64,000 nt of DNA, taken from positions 1 to 64,000 of the forward strand of contig SHYS01000001.1 of assembly GCA_009692685.1 (NCBI GenBank). Reading direction: 5' to 3'. Every line of letters begins with the position of its first letter. The first letter of the stretch is position 1. This stretch comes from Dehalococcoidia bacterium. GTDB lineage: Bacteria; Chloroflexota; Dehalococcoidia; UBA2979. The notes under the pieces are model-generated. The model had not been told where the DNA came from and made no database searches. It saw nothing but the letters and a program-made list of their open reading frames with translations. Positions 27,339 to 36,165 of this stretch are shown here, piece by piece. The position numbers and the translations under genes were made by a program.

Positions 27339-28709
27339 CTCTCGATGGTAGGCCGCGCGGTGCTAGCCGCGGCGCGTGCGTCATCGAACCTGGCTGTCGC
27401 GATCTGGAGGCCGGTCGGTAGCCCGTCGGAGTCAAAGCCGTTCGGGACCGAGATCGCTGGCTGGTGGGCGTGATCGAAGACGCCGGTGTTGCGGAACTTG
27501 AGCGGCGTGGCCGGCTCCGAGGTCAGGTCGAGTGCGATCGCCTCGGCGACCATCGGTGAGGTCGGCAACACATAACCGGCGAACACCGCGAGCCCGGCTT
27601 CGTAGTGCGCCTCGATCTGCTTGCGCGCCTCAAGTTGCTGGGCGTAGTCGAACGCCTTCACCTCCAGGACGGCCTAGAGGCGGCTGCGCACCGGCTCACC
27701 GATTGAGTGAGGCCGCTTCGCGAGCACGCCATCGATGTAGCTCGCCGCCTCGACGGCCAATAGTGAGGTGACCAGCCCGCGCCAGTCATCGGCGAATCCG
27801 GCGACCGGCTCAGCCTCACCGACCTCGATGCCGAGCCCGTGCAGGACCTCGAGCGACGACTCGAAGTTGGCCAGCACCGCTGGCTCGCAGCCCTCGACCA
27901 GGGAGGGAATGACCGCGAGCCGGAGGCCGCGCACCGGGATCGCGGGGCCGTTGACGTAGGCCTCCGCCGGATGGTTCGCGGAATCGATATCCCGTGGGTC
28001 AGACCCCGCGAGCACACCGAGCAGGATGGCGCAGTCCTCCACCGTCCGCGCCATCGGTCCAGCGTGGTCCAGCGTCAGCGAGAGGGGGACGATACCACCT
28101 CGACCAACAATGCCGTACGTCGGTTTGTGGCCGGTGACCCCGCAGAACGCTGCAGGGATACGGATCGAGCCACCGGTGTCGGTGCCCATGGCGCCGAGGG
28201 TCTGTCCAGCCGCGAGCGCCGCGCTGGACCCGCCCGAGGAGCCACCAGGCACCCTGTCGACGTGCCACAGGTTATGCGTGGCGCCGAAGTGGACGTTGTT
28301 GGTGGTCCCACCCATCGCCAGCTCGTGGGTGTTGGTTTTTCCGAGCAGGACGGCCACCGCCTCGCGGAGGAGTCGCACCGCGGTGGCGTCCGCCAAGGGT
28401 ACGCGTTCGCGGTAGGCGCCCGTGCCCGCAGCGGTGACCACGCCCGCGGTGTCGTAGAGGTCCTTGACGGCGATCGGGATGCCGTCCAGCGGACCCAGTC
28501 GTGCGCCGGCCTGCGCCCTCGCCTCGGCGGTGCGTGCCTCCGCGAGGGCGGAAGCGCGCATCAGCCGCACGTAGGAGTTGAGGCGTTAGTCCGTCTCATC
28601 GATGTGCGCGAAGACCGCCTCGGCGAGCGCGACGGGCGAGAGCTCGTGGGAGGCGATGCGCCAGCTCGCCTCCCACGATGGTCAGGTAGCACGGCTCGAG
28701 GTCGGCCAT
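27335..28709 (-). pseudogene. Amidase-signature family protein, three lesions
   Basis: The Ser-Ser-Lys amidase signature is fully preserved: PIAVKDLYD (Lys), GGSSGGSSAAL (Ser), GTDTGGSIRIPAAFCG (Ser). The reading is interrupted by a frameshift near 28665-28670 (MADLEPCYLTIV then EASWRIASHELSPVAL in another frame), an in-frame TAA at 28586-28588 (VFAHIDETD then RLNSYVRLM), and an in-frame TAG at 27674-27676 (RSRL then AVLEVKAFDYAQ). The last part (LPTGLQIATARFDD) reaches the normal C-terminus and overlaps the murB start. Intact relatives hydrolyse amides or serve as GatA. Three separate lesions argue for decay. Confidence 0.85.
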
Positions 28710-28747
28710 CTCAGGAGCTCCCCTCGAGCTGTGCCCGGTGCATCCGG

Positions 28748-29416
28748 CTACGCGGCGGCCATCTCGTAGCAGCCGTCGAGGAAGCCGTAGAGCCTGTCGC
28801 ACGCCGCCTCGACGGCAGCGACGACGCGGTCCTCGTCGTGCCCCAGGCCCTCGATGAGCGCCATCTCCGTGCCCGAGTGGGCGACGTCGGCGACGAGGTG
28901 GACGCTAAAGAACTCGAACTGCTTCGGGCTGAAGCCGTAGTGCTCGCGCAGGCCACGGATCTTCTCCCAGGCGATATCGGGCACCTGGCCCTCGTAGGCG
29001 AACATCGCAGCGAGGGCTTCGGCGATCGGCGCCTCGCGGCTGGCGGTACGGAAATGATCGACGAGTGCGCGTGTCTCCGTGTTCGGCGTCGACGCCTCCA
29101 CCTCTGCGCGCGGCACGCCGAGGGCTTCGGCGAAGTCGAGCCAGAGCGCGCGGTGATTGCGCTCGCCGTGTTCCTCGTCCCAGAGGTTGTCGAGGATGTG
29201 CTGGCGGACCTCCGGGTCCTCGGTGCGTGTGTGGATGGCGCTGAGGAGCGTGGGGAACGCCGCCTCGAAGTGGAAGTACTGGCGCGCGTACTCCTGGAGC
29301 CGCTCGATGGGGAGCGTGCCCGCCGACCAGGCCTGGTAGAACGGGTGCTTGAGGAGCGAGCGCGCCGCGAGCACCTGCTGGATACGCTCCTCGAGGGTGG
29401 GGTGGGTGGTCGTCAT
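28748..29416 (-). CDS. CADD-like protein of the TenA/PqqC (heme-oxygenase-like) fold
   Basis: 222 residues, all-helical. Matches CADD-family putative folate-metabolism proteins: LLKHPFYQAWSAGTL, EYARQYFHFEAAFP, LDNLWDEEHGERNHRALW, AALAAMFAYEGQVPDIA-like segment and FFSVHLVADVAHSG. The Glu/His residues in these helices would ligate a di-metal centre. Chlamydial CADD supplies p-aminobenzoate from its own tyrosine. Whether this homologue does the same is inference. Sits just upstream of the broken amidase on the same strand. Confidence 0.85.
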   Translation of the reverse strand: MTTTHPTLEERIQQVLAARSLLKHPFYQAWSAGTLPIERLQEYARQYFHFEAAFPTLLSAIHTRTEDPEVRQHILDNLWDEEHGERNHRALWLDFAEALGVPRAEVEASTPNTETRALVDHFRTASREAPIAEALAAMFAYEGQVPDIAWEKIRGLREHYGFSPKQFEFFSVHLVADVAHSGTEMALIEGLGHDEDRVVAAVEAACDRLYGFLDGCYEMAAA

Positions 29417-29554
29417 CGATCCTCCTCGTACGCCAGGCTGTTCGGTGGAGCCATCATAAAGAGGAAGCTCGATACGAGCGCGCCGGTTTGACCGCCTCCG
29501 CCCGGCCTTCGTACGCTCGATGACATTCGGCCGGTGCGCGAGAGGCGCCGCTCT

Positions 29555-30088
29555 GTGATCGATCTTGGCCTAGTAGACGCCGTGGACGCCCAGGCCCTTG
29601 GCCCGGCGGGTCAGCGCACCTTTCGCCTGCGCGCGCGGGCGGGACAAAATCGCGCGTCGCTGTGGATGGAGAAGGAGTCGCTGGCGACACTGGGTCGAGC
29701 GATTTCCCAGCTCCTCGCCGACCGCTCGCAGGAGCGAGGCCAGCGCGCGCCAGCGGTCCCCGCAGTCGACGATTTCGACGAGGGCGACATCGAGATCGCC
29801 GTGGCACGTCTCGGCATCGACTTGCGGGAGGGCCCCGAACGGGTGGTCATCGCCGCCGACGACCGCGAAGACCTAGAGCGCGGGAACGTGCCGTCGTTCC
29901 GCATGGAGATCACACGCGCGATGGCGCTCGCGCTGGTCGAGGCGATTCCGGGGATCGTGAACGCCGGGCGCCCAGTCTGCCCGCTCTGCCAGCGCCCCCT
30001 CGAAGAGGGCGTCGACCATTTCTGCCCACGAACTAACGGGCACAGCAAGGACCTGGAACTACCAACGGAGCGCCTCGAAGGACGCTAG
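29555..30088 (+). CDS. DUF3090 family protein
   Basis: About 177 residues. Matches DUF3090: an opening IDLGLVDAVDAQALGPAGQR, SLWMEKESLATLGRAI, and a C-terminal zinc-ribbon-like motif CPLCQRPLEEGVDHFCPR (Cys pairs) with NGH. Family members occur mainly in Actinobacteria and Chloroflexota and are of unknown function, often near histidine-phosphatase and kinase-like genes, which are absent here. Start is uncertain: GTG 29555 or GTG 29534. Confidence 0.85.
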   Translation: MIDLGLVDAVDAQALGPAGQRTFRLRARAGQNRASLWMEKESLATLGRAISQLLADRSQERGQRAPAVPAVDDFDEGDIEIAVARLGIDLREGPERVVIAADDREDLERGNVPSFRMEITRAMALALVEAIPGIVNAGRPVCPLCQRPLEEGVDHFCPRTNGHSKDLELPTERLEGR

Positions 30089-30106
30089 CTGCCCCCGGCT
30101 ACGGGC

Positions 30107-30592
30107 CTATTGGCTGTGTGGTGGGCGGACCAGGAGCACCGCGGCGTGCTCAGCGTGACGCACTACATGGTCGGCGACCGAGCCCAGTACGGCGCGCCCG
30201 AGCCCGGAGCGGCCGTGTGTGGCCATCACGACGAGGTCGCACCCGAGGCGCTCGGCGGTTTCGACAACCGCGGTGCCCGGGACGCCCTCGGCAATCTCGA
30301 CTGACACATTCGCGACGCCATGGGCGCGGAGCTTGCCCGCGGCGGCGTCGAGTTCGGCCTGAGCTGATGCGCGCTGGGCGACGATGACCTGCTCCGCGAT
30401 GTCACCGCTGATCGCACCGGGCATCATCTCGAATCCGGCCGGCGTGGTCTGGGCGATGATGTGGGCCACCGAGTCGACGACGCGCATGACGACGACCTCG
30501 GCGCCCGCGCCGGCCGCGATCTGCGCGGCGTGCGGGATCGCACTCTCGGAGAGTGCCGAGCCGTCGAGGGTGAGCAGGACCCTTTTGTACAT
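30107..30592 (-). CDS. Universal stress protein family (UspA-like)
   Basis: 161 residues. KRVLLTLDGSALSESAIPHA opens the fold; the ATP-binding loop is complete: MATHGRSGLGRAVLGSVADH (G-2x-G-9x-G-S), so the protein probably binds ATP. Cytoplasmic stress-response factor. Divergent from ilvD over 131 bases that hold both promoters; the DUF3090 stop lies 18 bases from its stop, so the pair converges. Confidence 0.93.
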   Translation of the reverse strand: MYKRVLLTLDGSALSESAIPHAAQIAAGAGAEVVVMRVVDSVAHIIAQTTPAGFEMMPGAISGDIAEQVIVAQRASAQAELDAAAGKLRAHGVANVSVEIAEGVPGTAVVETAERLGCDLVVMATHGRSGLGRAVLGSVADHVVRHAEHAAVLLVRPPHSQ

Positions 30593-30723
30593 CAAGCCTC
30601 CGGTGTTGCCTCAGAATCTATCTTACGGCGAAGCATACGCGGCACCGCCGGGCAACGCTCGCTCCTGCGCTGCTACGATTCTTGGCGCCATCAGATTCGC
30701 GATGCATCCTCAGGAGGCCCTCG

Positions 30724-32397
30724 ATGGCGTTCGACCCACGTCACCGCAGCCAGACGCTCCTCGATGGCCCTGACCGAGCAGCGGCGCGGTCGTACCTGTA
30801 CTCGGTAGGACTCAACGCCGAGGACATGCACCGCCCTCTGGTAATGGTCGCGCACGAGTGGATCGGGACCATGCCGTGCAACTTCGGCCAGCGCGAGTTG
30901 GCGCAGCACGTGATGGCGGGCGTACGGGCCGCAGGCGGGACCCCGATGGAGGTGAACACCATCGCGATCTCCGACGGCATCTCGATGGGCACGGAGGGCA
31001 TGAAGGCGTCGCTGATCTCGCGCGAGTTGATCGCCGACTCCATCGAGCTGTGCGCTGTCGGCTACTCCTTCGACGCCGCGGTGATCATCGTGGGCTGCGA
31101 CAAGACGATCCCCGCGGCGGCGATGGCCCTCGCGCGGTTGAACCTCCCGGGGCTGGTGCTCTACAGCGGCTCGATCGCCCCCGGCATTTGGGAGGGTCAC
31201 GACGTCACGATCCAGGACGTCTTTGAGGGCGTGGGTCAGCACGCGGCCGGCAACCTCTCGGATGAGCGGCTCGCCGCCCTCGAGGCGGCGGCGTGCCCGG
31301 GGGCCGGTGCGTGCGGCGCACAGTACACCGCCAACACCATGGCCACGGTGATGGAGTTCATGGGCCTCTCCCCGATGGGTTCTGCGACTGTGGGCGCGAC
31401 CGACTCGCGGAAGTCCGAGGTGGGCCGCCAGGCCGGCGAACTGGTGATGGACGTGCTCAGGCGAGGCGTGCTGCCTCGCGACCTGATCACGCGGAAGTCG
31501 CTGGAGAACGGCATCATCTGCGCCGCCTCGACGGGCGGTTCTACCAACGTCGTCCTGCACCTCCTCGCGATTGCGCGCGAGGCGGGCGTGCCCCTCGAGA
31601 TCGACGACTTCGACGAGGTCAGCGAGCGCACGCCGCTGATCGGCGACCTCCGGCCAGGCGGGCGCTACGTGGCGCTCGACTGGGACCGCGCGGGCGGCAC
31701 GCCGCTACTGGCGCGACGGCTCCTGGAGGCCGGCAAGCTGCACGGCGACGTGATGACGGTCACGGGGCGCACGATCGCCGAGGAGTCGCGTGACGCCATC
31801 GAGACCCCCGGCCAGGACGTCATCGTGCCGGTCGACCGCGCACTGAAGGCCACGGGCGGCCTGGTGATCCTGCACGGCAGCCTCGCGCCGGCCGGATGCG
31901 TGATCAAGGTCGCGGGGCACGAGCGCCTCACCCATCGCGGCCCTGCCCGTGTCTTTGAGCGTGAGGAAGACTCGCTCCAGGCGGTGCTGCGAGGTGAGAT
32001 CAAGGCGGGCGACGTCGTTGTCATCCGCAACGAAGGCCCGAAGGGCGGCCCGGGCATGCGGGAGATGCTCGGCGTGACGGCCGCGATCGTCGGCTCCGGT
32101 CTTGGTGAGGACGTGGCCCTGCTGACCGATGGCCGCTTCTCCGGTGCGACCCGTGGCCTGATGGCGGGACACGTCGCCCCCGAGGCAGCCTCCGGTGGTC
32201 CGATCGCCGCAGTACGCGAGGGCGACATGATCTCGATCGACATCCCGAACCGCCGCCTCGACCTCGAGATTCCGGAAACGGAGCTGGCGGCACGGCTGGC
32301 GTCGTGGACGCCTCGACCGGCTAACTACGAGGTGGGCGTGTTCGCGAAGTACGCGAAGCTCGTGACGGGCGCCGAGGAAGGCGCGATCACGAGGTAG
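30724..32397 (+). CDS. ilvD: Dihydroxy-acid dehydratase
   Basis: Fe-S enzyme of branched-chain amino-acid synthesis. 557 residues, normal length. Cluster-ligand cysteines: MPCNFGQRELA, VGCDKTIPAAAM and ACPGAGACGAQYTANTM. Other motifs: GSATVGATDSRKSEVG-like, TGGSTNVVLHLLAIA, TDGRFSGATRGLMAGHV (substrate loop). ATG 30724 preceded by AGGAGG ten bases upstream. Stand-alone: other ilv genes are not in the window, and no T-box or leader peptide was seen in front. Confidence 0.98.
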   Translation: MAFDPRHRSQTLLDGPDRAAARSYLYSVGLNAEDMHRPLVMVAHEWIGTMPCNFGQRELAQHVMAGVRAAGGTPMEVNTIAISDGISMGTEGMKASLISRELIADSIELCAVGYSFDAAVIIVGCDKTIPAAAMALARLNLPGLVLYSGSIAPGIWEGHDVTIQDVFEGVGQHAAGNLSDERLAALEAAACPGAGACGAQYTANTMATVMEFMGLSPMGSATVGATDSRKSEVGRQAGELVMDVLRRGVLPRDLITRKSLENGIICAASTGGSTNVVLHLLAIAREAGVPLEIDDFDEVSERTPLIGDLRPGGRYVALDWDRAGGTPLLARRLLEAGKLHGDVMTVTGRTIAEESRDAIETPGQDVIVPVDRALKATGGLVILHGSLAPAGCVIKVAGHERLTHRGPARVFEREEDSLQAVLRGEIKAGDVVVIRNEGPKGGPGMREMLGVTAAIVGSGLGEDVALLTDGRFSGATRGLMAGHVAPEAASGGPIAAVREGDMISIDIPNRRLDLEIPETELAARLASWTPRPANYEVGVFAKYAKLVTGAEEGAITR

Positions 32398-32407
32398 CGC
32401 GGGCGAC

Positions 32408-32428
32408 GGGGCGGCCGCAAAGCCGCCC
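32408..32428 (+). terminator. Hairpin after ilvD (weak terminator candidate)
   Basis: GGGCGGC/GCCGCCC stem with a six-base loop, eleven bases past the ilvD stop. There is no T-tract, so it may only attenuate transcription into the next gene, which begins at 32446. Confidence 0.4.
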
Positions 32429-32445
32429 GGCGCACGGAGGCTCGC

Positions 32446-33327
32446 ATGATCCTGGTTGCCGGGGCGGCCGGGCGCGTGGGTACCGGGCTGATGGTGCATC
32501 TGCTGCGGCAGCCCGAACGCCCGCTGCGCGTGTTCGTGCGGCGGGAGTTCGACGCCGTGCGGCTCCGCGACCGCGGCATCGAGGCAGCGGTCGGCGACCT
32601 CGTGGACGGCCGTGGCGTCGATGCCGCGATGCGCGGAGTGCGGACACTGGTCTACCTGGTGCACGCGCTGGACAGGCGCGGGGACTTCGTCGCGAACGAC
32701 CTGGAGGCCGCGCGGAACACGACGCTCGCGGCGCGCGCGGCCGGCGTGGAGCGGATCATCTTTCTCGGGCACATCGCGGCCGAGCCCGAGGTGTCCTCCC
32801 GCTACCTCGTCGGACGCTGGGCCGTCGAGCGCGCTCTGGTCCAGTCGGACATCCCGTGCACGGTCCTGCGGGCGCCCACGATCGTGGCTAGGGGCAGCGC
32901 GCCGTTCGAGCTTGCGACGTTGCTTGCTCGACGCCTGCCGGTGGTGCCGGAGTTTCGCTGGTGGCGCACGCCGATCGAGCCGGTTGCACTTGCGGATGTG
33001 GTGGAGGCGCTGGCGCGGGCCATCGACGACGACGAGCTAGATGGGCGCTCGTTCGACATTGCGGGTCCCGAGCGGATGTCGGTCGGGGCGATGGTTCGAG
33101 GCTGGGCGAGCGCCGCCGGGCGGCCTCGCGCTTACGTACCACTCCCCGTGGACGGGCTCTTTGTGCAGCGCTGGGCGTCATGGGCGCTCGGGGGCTACCG
33201 GCCACGCGAGACGAGGCTGTTGCTGGAGACATATCTGGAGCGTCAGGTGTGCACCGACCCGTCGAGGCGGTTTCCGCTGCCGCACCGGCCGCTACCCTTG
33301 AGACAGGCGCTGGCGCAGGACTCCTGA
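32446..33327 (+). CDS. NmrA-like NAD(P)-binding protein
   Basis: 293-residue atypical SDR. ILVAGAAGRVGTGLMVHLL is the nucleotide-binding glycine motif; VYLVHALDRRGDF, IIFLGHIAAEPEVSSRYLVG and VARGSAPFELA follow the pattern of YwnB/NmrA-type NAD(P)H sensors or reductases. The canonical YxxxK pair is not evident, which favours a sensor or an atypical reductase. Follows ilvD after 48 bases with GGAGG before the ATG. No function is implied by the neighbours. Confidence 0.85.
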   Translation: MILVAGAAGRVGTGLMVHLLRQPERPLRVFVRREFDAVRLRDRGIEAAVGDLVDGRGVDAAMRGVRTLVYLVHALDRRGDFVANDLEAARNTTLAARAAGVERIIFLGHIAAEPEVSSRYLVGRWAVERALVQSDIPCTVLRAPTIVARGSAPFELATLLARRLPVVPEFRWWRTPIEPVALADVVEALARAIDDDELDGRSFDIAGPERMSVGAMVRGWASAAGRPRAYVPLPVDGLFVQRWASWALGGYRPRETRLLLETYLERQVCTDPSRRFPLPHRPLPLRQALAQDS

Positions 33328-33456
33328 GGTCGGCAGGAAGATACGAGTAACCACCTACGACTCGCTCCTCCGAAGTCGAGCGGATTCCGACATTATGAGC
33401 GTGTCGATCCCCGATCGCGGGCTACCGACGAAGACGCACCAATCGAGGACTTTCTC

Positions 33457-33849
33457 ATGCCGTACATCCGCATCTCGCTCATGGTTCCAAAGGTCGGTCT
33501 GGTCAACGACGCAGGACGCTTGCTGGATGCCGTGTCGCTGCACTGCGAGTGGCAGCCGGGTTTCATCAATGACTATCGCCTGGAGCCGGGCGACGACTCC
33601 GGCCTCATTGGTCGTGTGACGATCTGGGCCGACGAGCGCAGCGCCGACGAGGTAGCGCGGAGCGAGCGGATACTTGCGCTGCGTTCTTCGCTCAACGAGG
33701 TGGTGCGCAATGGTTCCCACTAGGAGTGCGGCTTCTGGGGCTATGACACCTCGAACCACGCCGAATCGAGCGGGCGCACTGCGGGCACAGAGCTCGTGCT
33801 GGACGACGTGATGCTCTCGGTGGAGCGCATCATTGGCGGCGCCGCCTAA
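33457..33849 (+). pseudogene. Small protein gene with in-frame TAG
   Basis: ATG 33457 opens 88 codons (MPYIRISLMVPKVGLVNDAG ... EVVRNGSH), then TAG at 33721-33723, then 42 more codons in the same frame (ECGFWGYDTSN ... VERIIGGAA) to TAA. The first part looks like an antibiotic-monooxygenase-sized alpha/beta protein; the second has normal amino-acid use and could be its C-terminus. Either a 88-residue protein ends at TAG, or a 130-residue gene has one nonsense change (CAG to TAG is the simplest). I do not recognise the family. Confidence 0.5.
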
Positions 33850-33954
33850 CGCCACGGGCGCGATCTCGAGGCGGCACGTCGCGGACCGCTTTCCTTCAAG
33901 TCCCTACTCAAGCTCGGTCATGCGATCGACCGTGATCTGGCCGTCCGAATAGCC

Positions 33955-34215
33955 TCAACCAGCCGCGCGGCGGTCGAGGATCGCCAGCCCGTGCCGGTAG
34001 GCGAGCACGATCTCGGCTGCCCACTCCTCACGTCGGGGCAGCGCGGCGTGGACGCGAGCGCGGACCTCGTCCTCGGTGGGGCGCACCTCGCGCTCGGCGC
34101 TCGCGACGTACTCGGTGAAGCGGTACAGCCGCTCCCAGTCTGCCTCGTGCATCATGAAGCGTGACGGCGAGCCGCCCACGACGAAGTCGAGGTATTCGGA
34201 GAAGTCCTCACGCAC
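33955..34215 (-). CDS. Small hypothetical protein
   Basis: 86 residues, acidic/basic and helical (REDFSEYLDFVVGGSPSRFM, then ADWERLYRFTEYV). Last gene of a six-gene minus-strand operon, beginning nine bases after the FabL-like gene. No family recognised. Confidence 0.65.
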   Translation of the reverse strand: MREDFSEYLDFVVGGSPSRFMMHEADWERLYRFTEYVASAEREVRPTEDEVRARVHAALPRREEWAAEIVLAYRHGLAILDRRAAG

Positions 34216-34224
34216 CGGGGCGCG

Positions 34225-35025
34225 TCAGCCCCGCGGTGCGCCGGGTGGATCGAGGACGGCGTTCCACGCCGCTGCACCAAACCCACCATCGACGTGAATC
34301 GTCTGCCCGACCAGCATGGGCGCTTCATCTGAGCATATCCACGCCACGACGCTCGAGATGTCGTCGGGGTGGACGTTGCGGCCTGCGGGGACGTGCGGGC
34401 GGACGCGGTCTGAGACTTCTGAACGATAGGAGTGTTCGCCCTCAGAGCCTTCGACCCAACCGGCGGATACCGCGTTCACGCGCACCCCTCGAGGTGCCAG
34501 CTCCACGGCGAGGTAGAGCGTGAGGCTGGCCAGCGCGGCCTTGCTGACCGCCACCGCTGAGTAGTCGGCCATGTAGTGGAACGCTCCGGGGGAGAGCAGG
34601 TTCACGATCGAGCCGCCGCCGCGGGCCTCCATCAGGGCGACCGCCGCCTGCGAGGCCTGCCACGGTCCGAAGACGTTGACGTCCATCGTCTCGTGGAGGT
34701 GCTTGGGGCGCTGCTCGATAGCCGGGCGCGGCCGCTCCAGCCCTCGCGCAGCGTTGTTGACTAGGATGTCGAGGCCGCCCGAGGCACCGACCTGTGCGAA
34801 CAGCTCGCGGAGTGCCGCCGCGTCGCCGACGTCGGCGCGAATTGCCTCGGCGGATACGCCCGAAGCGATGCAGTCACGGACCGTGGCGTCGGCGCCTTCT
34901 TGCGAGCGCGCGAAGTTCACAACGATATCGCAGCCCTCGGCGGCGAGGCGGAGCGCGATGGCGCGACCGATTCCCCGCGAGCCACCAACGATGACGGCGC
35001 GTTTGCCTCGGAGCGATGGGTACAT
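34225..35025 (-). CDS. SDR oxidoreductase, FabL-like enoyl-ACP reductase
   Basis: 266 residues. NADP-binding GGSRGIGRAIALRLA, NNAARGLERPRPA and a catalytic YSAVAVSKAAL in which six residues separate Tyr and Lys. This Y-x6-K spacing is that of FabI/FabL enoyl reductases, not the Y-x3-K of classical SDRs. VELAPRGVRVNAVSAGWV and GQTIHVDGGFG complete the fold. Likely reduces trans-2-enoyl-ACP or a related enoyl thioester with NADPH; a different substrate is possible. In an operon with a DinB-like gene, two small paralogues and an aminotransferase. Confidence 0.85.
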   Translation of the reverse strand: MYPSLRGKRAVIVGGSRGIGRAIALRLAAEGCDIVVNFARSQEGADATVRDCIASGVSAEAIRADVGDAAALRELFAQVGASGGLDILVNNAARGLERPRPAIEQRPKHLHETMDVNVFGPWQASQAAVALMEARGGGSIVNLLSPGAFHYMADYSAVAVSKAALASLTLYLAVELAPRGVRVNAVSAGWVEGSEGEHSYRSEVSDRVRPHVPAGRNVHPDDISSVVAWICSDEAPMLVGQTIHVDGGFGAAAWNAVLDPPGAPRG

Positions 35026-35072
35026 GCCCGGGAGTATTGCGTGCGGCGGGTCTCGCGGCTACGGGGCTTCCC

Positions 35073-35555
35073 CTAATGGGTCCCCTCGCGGAGCCGTCGA
35101 ATCTGCGAAGCGTGATCGAGGTCGTGTTGCACTAGGCGTGCGAGCAACCTCCTCGGCGTGCGTGTCTTGCCTTCGGGTGGTGCGAACTCGGTATCGAGGT
35201 CGGTGGTGCTCAGGCGGTGTGCGCGGGCGAGCAGCGCACCTCGAGTCTGCGTCAGCCAGGCACGCAGGAAATCCGGCGTTTCGAGGTGTTCGGGTCGCAT
35301 GCGTGGCTGCCAGGGCGCGAGCAGACGCCCGCCGAGCGTCTGGTCGATCAGCAGGCGGAACCAGTCATCGAGAAGCCCGATGTGCCAGAGGATGTCGCGG
35401 ACACTCCAGCGGGCGTCATCGAGGTCATCGCTGGTAGTGACTGAGCCAGCCGGCGGCCGGACGAAGGCTTCCGGCGATACGCCCTCGATGGCCGCTAGGA
35501 GCACCGCGCGCGACTGTGCGAGGTCGGCGATCGGCGCCTCGACGTCAGCGGTCAC
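35073..35555 (-). CDS. DinB/YfiT-like four-helix protein
   Basis: 160 residues. WSVRDILWHIGLLDDWFRLL carries the first metal His, and RLVQHDLDHASQIRRLREG the last two (HDLDH). DinB-fold proteins bind a divalent metal; some are bacillithiol or mycothiol S-transferases. Its ATG overlaps the stop of the gene at 35552 (ATGA), so translation is coupled. Substrate unknown. Confidence 0.85.
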   Translation of the reverse strand: MTADVEAPIADLAQSRAVLLAAIEGVSPEAFVRPPAGSVTTSDDLDDARWSVRDILWHIGLLDDWFRLLIDQTLGGRLLAPWQPRMRPEHLETPDFLRAWLTQTRGALLARAHRLSTTDLDTEFAPPEGKTRTPRRLLARLVQHDLDHASQIRRLREGTH

Positions 35556-35842
35556 CCCTCGGCGCCAGCGATGCGCAGCAGCGCTTGCAGCCGAGTGGTG
35601 CGTGCGACGGCGTCGCGCAGGGCGTCGATCTCGGCCTCGCCGATCATCAGGGGCGAGCGCTGGAACTGGCCACGTGGGTTGAAGTGGGCGGAGCGGATCG
35701 AGACCGTGCCGGCGGCCTCGCCATCGCTGTACTCCATGAGCTGGATGGCGGGGACGTGGTGTTCACCATCGAAGGTGGCTTCCTCGACGATCTGCCCCGC
35801 GCCACAATGCATGGTGAAAGGTCGCGGCACGTGTCCGGGCAT
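35552..35842 (-). CDS. Unknown small protein, paralogue of the next gene
   Basis: 96 residues. Shares a pattern with the gene at 35855-36142: PRPFTMHCGAGQIVEEATFD versus PRAFQLPWGSGLILEEAAIE, then a beta-rich centre with LMEY.../LLKY..., SPLMIGEAEIDAL versus RPLIVNERELARL and a helical end with LQALLR/LKALLR. Tandem paralogues probably from duplication. Function not recognised. Confidence 0.75.
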   Translation of the reverse strand: MPGHVPRPFTMHCGAGQIVEEATFDGEHHVPAIQLMEYSDGEAAGTVSIRSAHFNPRGQFQRSPLMIGEAEIDALRDAVARTTRLQALLRIAGAEG

Positions 35843-35854
35843 CGAGGGCCTCCG

Positions 35855-36142
35855 TTATTCGACGAGCTTCCTGAGGAGCGCCTTCAACCGAGGCGAACGG
35901 TCCACCTCGCGCTTCAGGCGGGCGAGTTCGCGCTCGTTCACAATGAGCGGGCGTCGCTCGAGCTCACCATCGGGGCTGTAGGCGGAGAAGCGGATGGCGA
36001 GCTGGCCTTTGCGCTCGCCCTTCTCGTACTTGAGGAGTTCCAGCGAGGGCTGATGCAGACCGCCCTCGATCGCGGCCTCCTCGAGGATCAGGCCGCTCCC
36101 CCAGGGAAGCTGGAAGGCGCGGGGCACTCGGCGCTCGGACAT
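35855..36142 (-). CDS. Unknown small protein, tandem paralogue
   Basis: 95 residues, twelve bases upstream of its paralogue at 35552-35842. Beta-rich first two-thirds (SERRVPRAFQLPWGSGLILE, GQLAIRFSAYSPDG) and a helical, basic C-terminus. The pair is encoded inside the aminotransferase/FabL-like operon, where a heterodimer or two specialised copies are possible. No family recognised. Confidence 0.75.
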   Translation of the reverse strand: MSERRVPRAFQLPWGSGLILEEAAIEGGLHQPSLELLKYEKGERKGQLAIRFSAYSPDGELERRPLIVNERELARLKREVDRSPRLKALLRKLVE

Positions 36143-36165
36143 CGTGACCTCCCAGGTCGATAGCG

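Noticed and set aside
27839..29491. Long open frame (550 codons) on the plus strand
   Set aside because: Antisense to the amidase remnant and the CADD-like gene; no family features, and composition is that of a GC-rich shadow frame.
30593..30723. T-box or leader-peptide attenuator before ilvD
   Set aside because: No T-box sequence, no run of Leu/Val/Ile codons and no terminator hairpin in the 131 bases before the gene.
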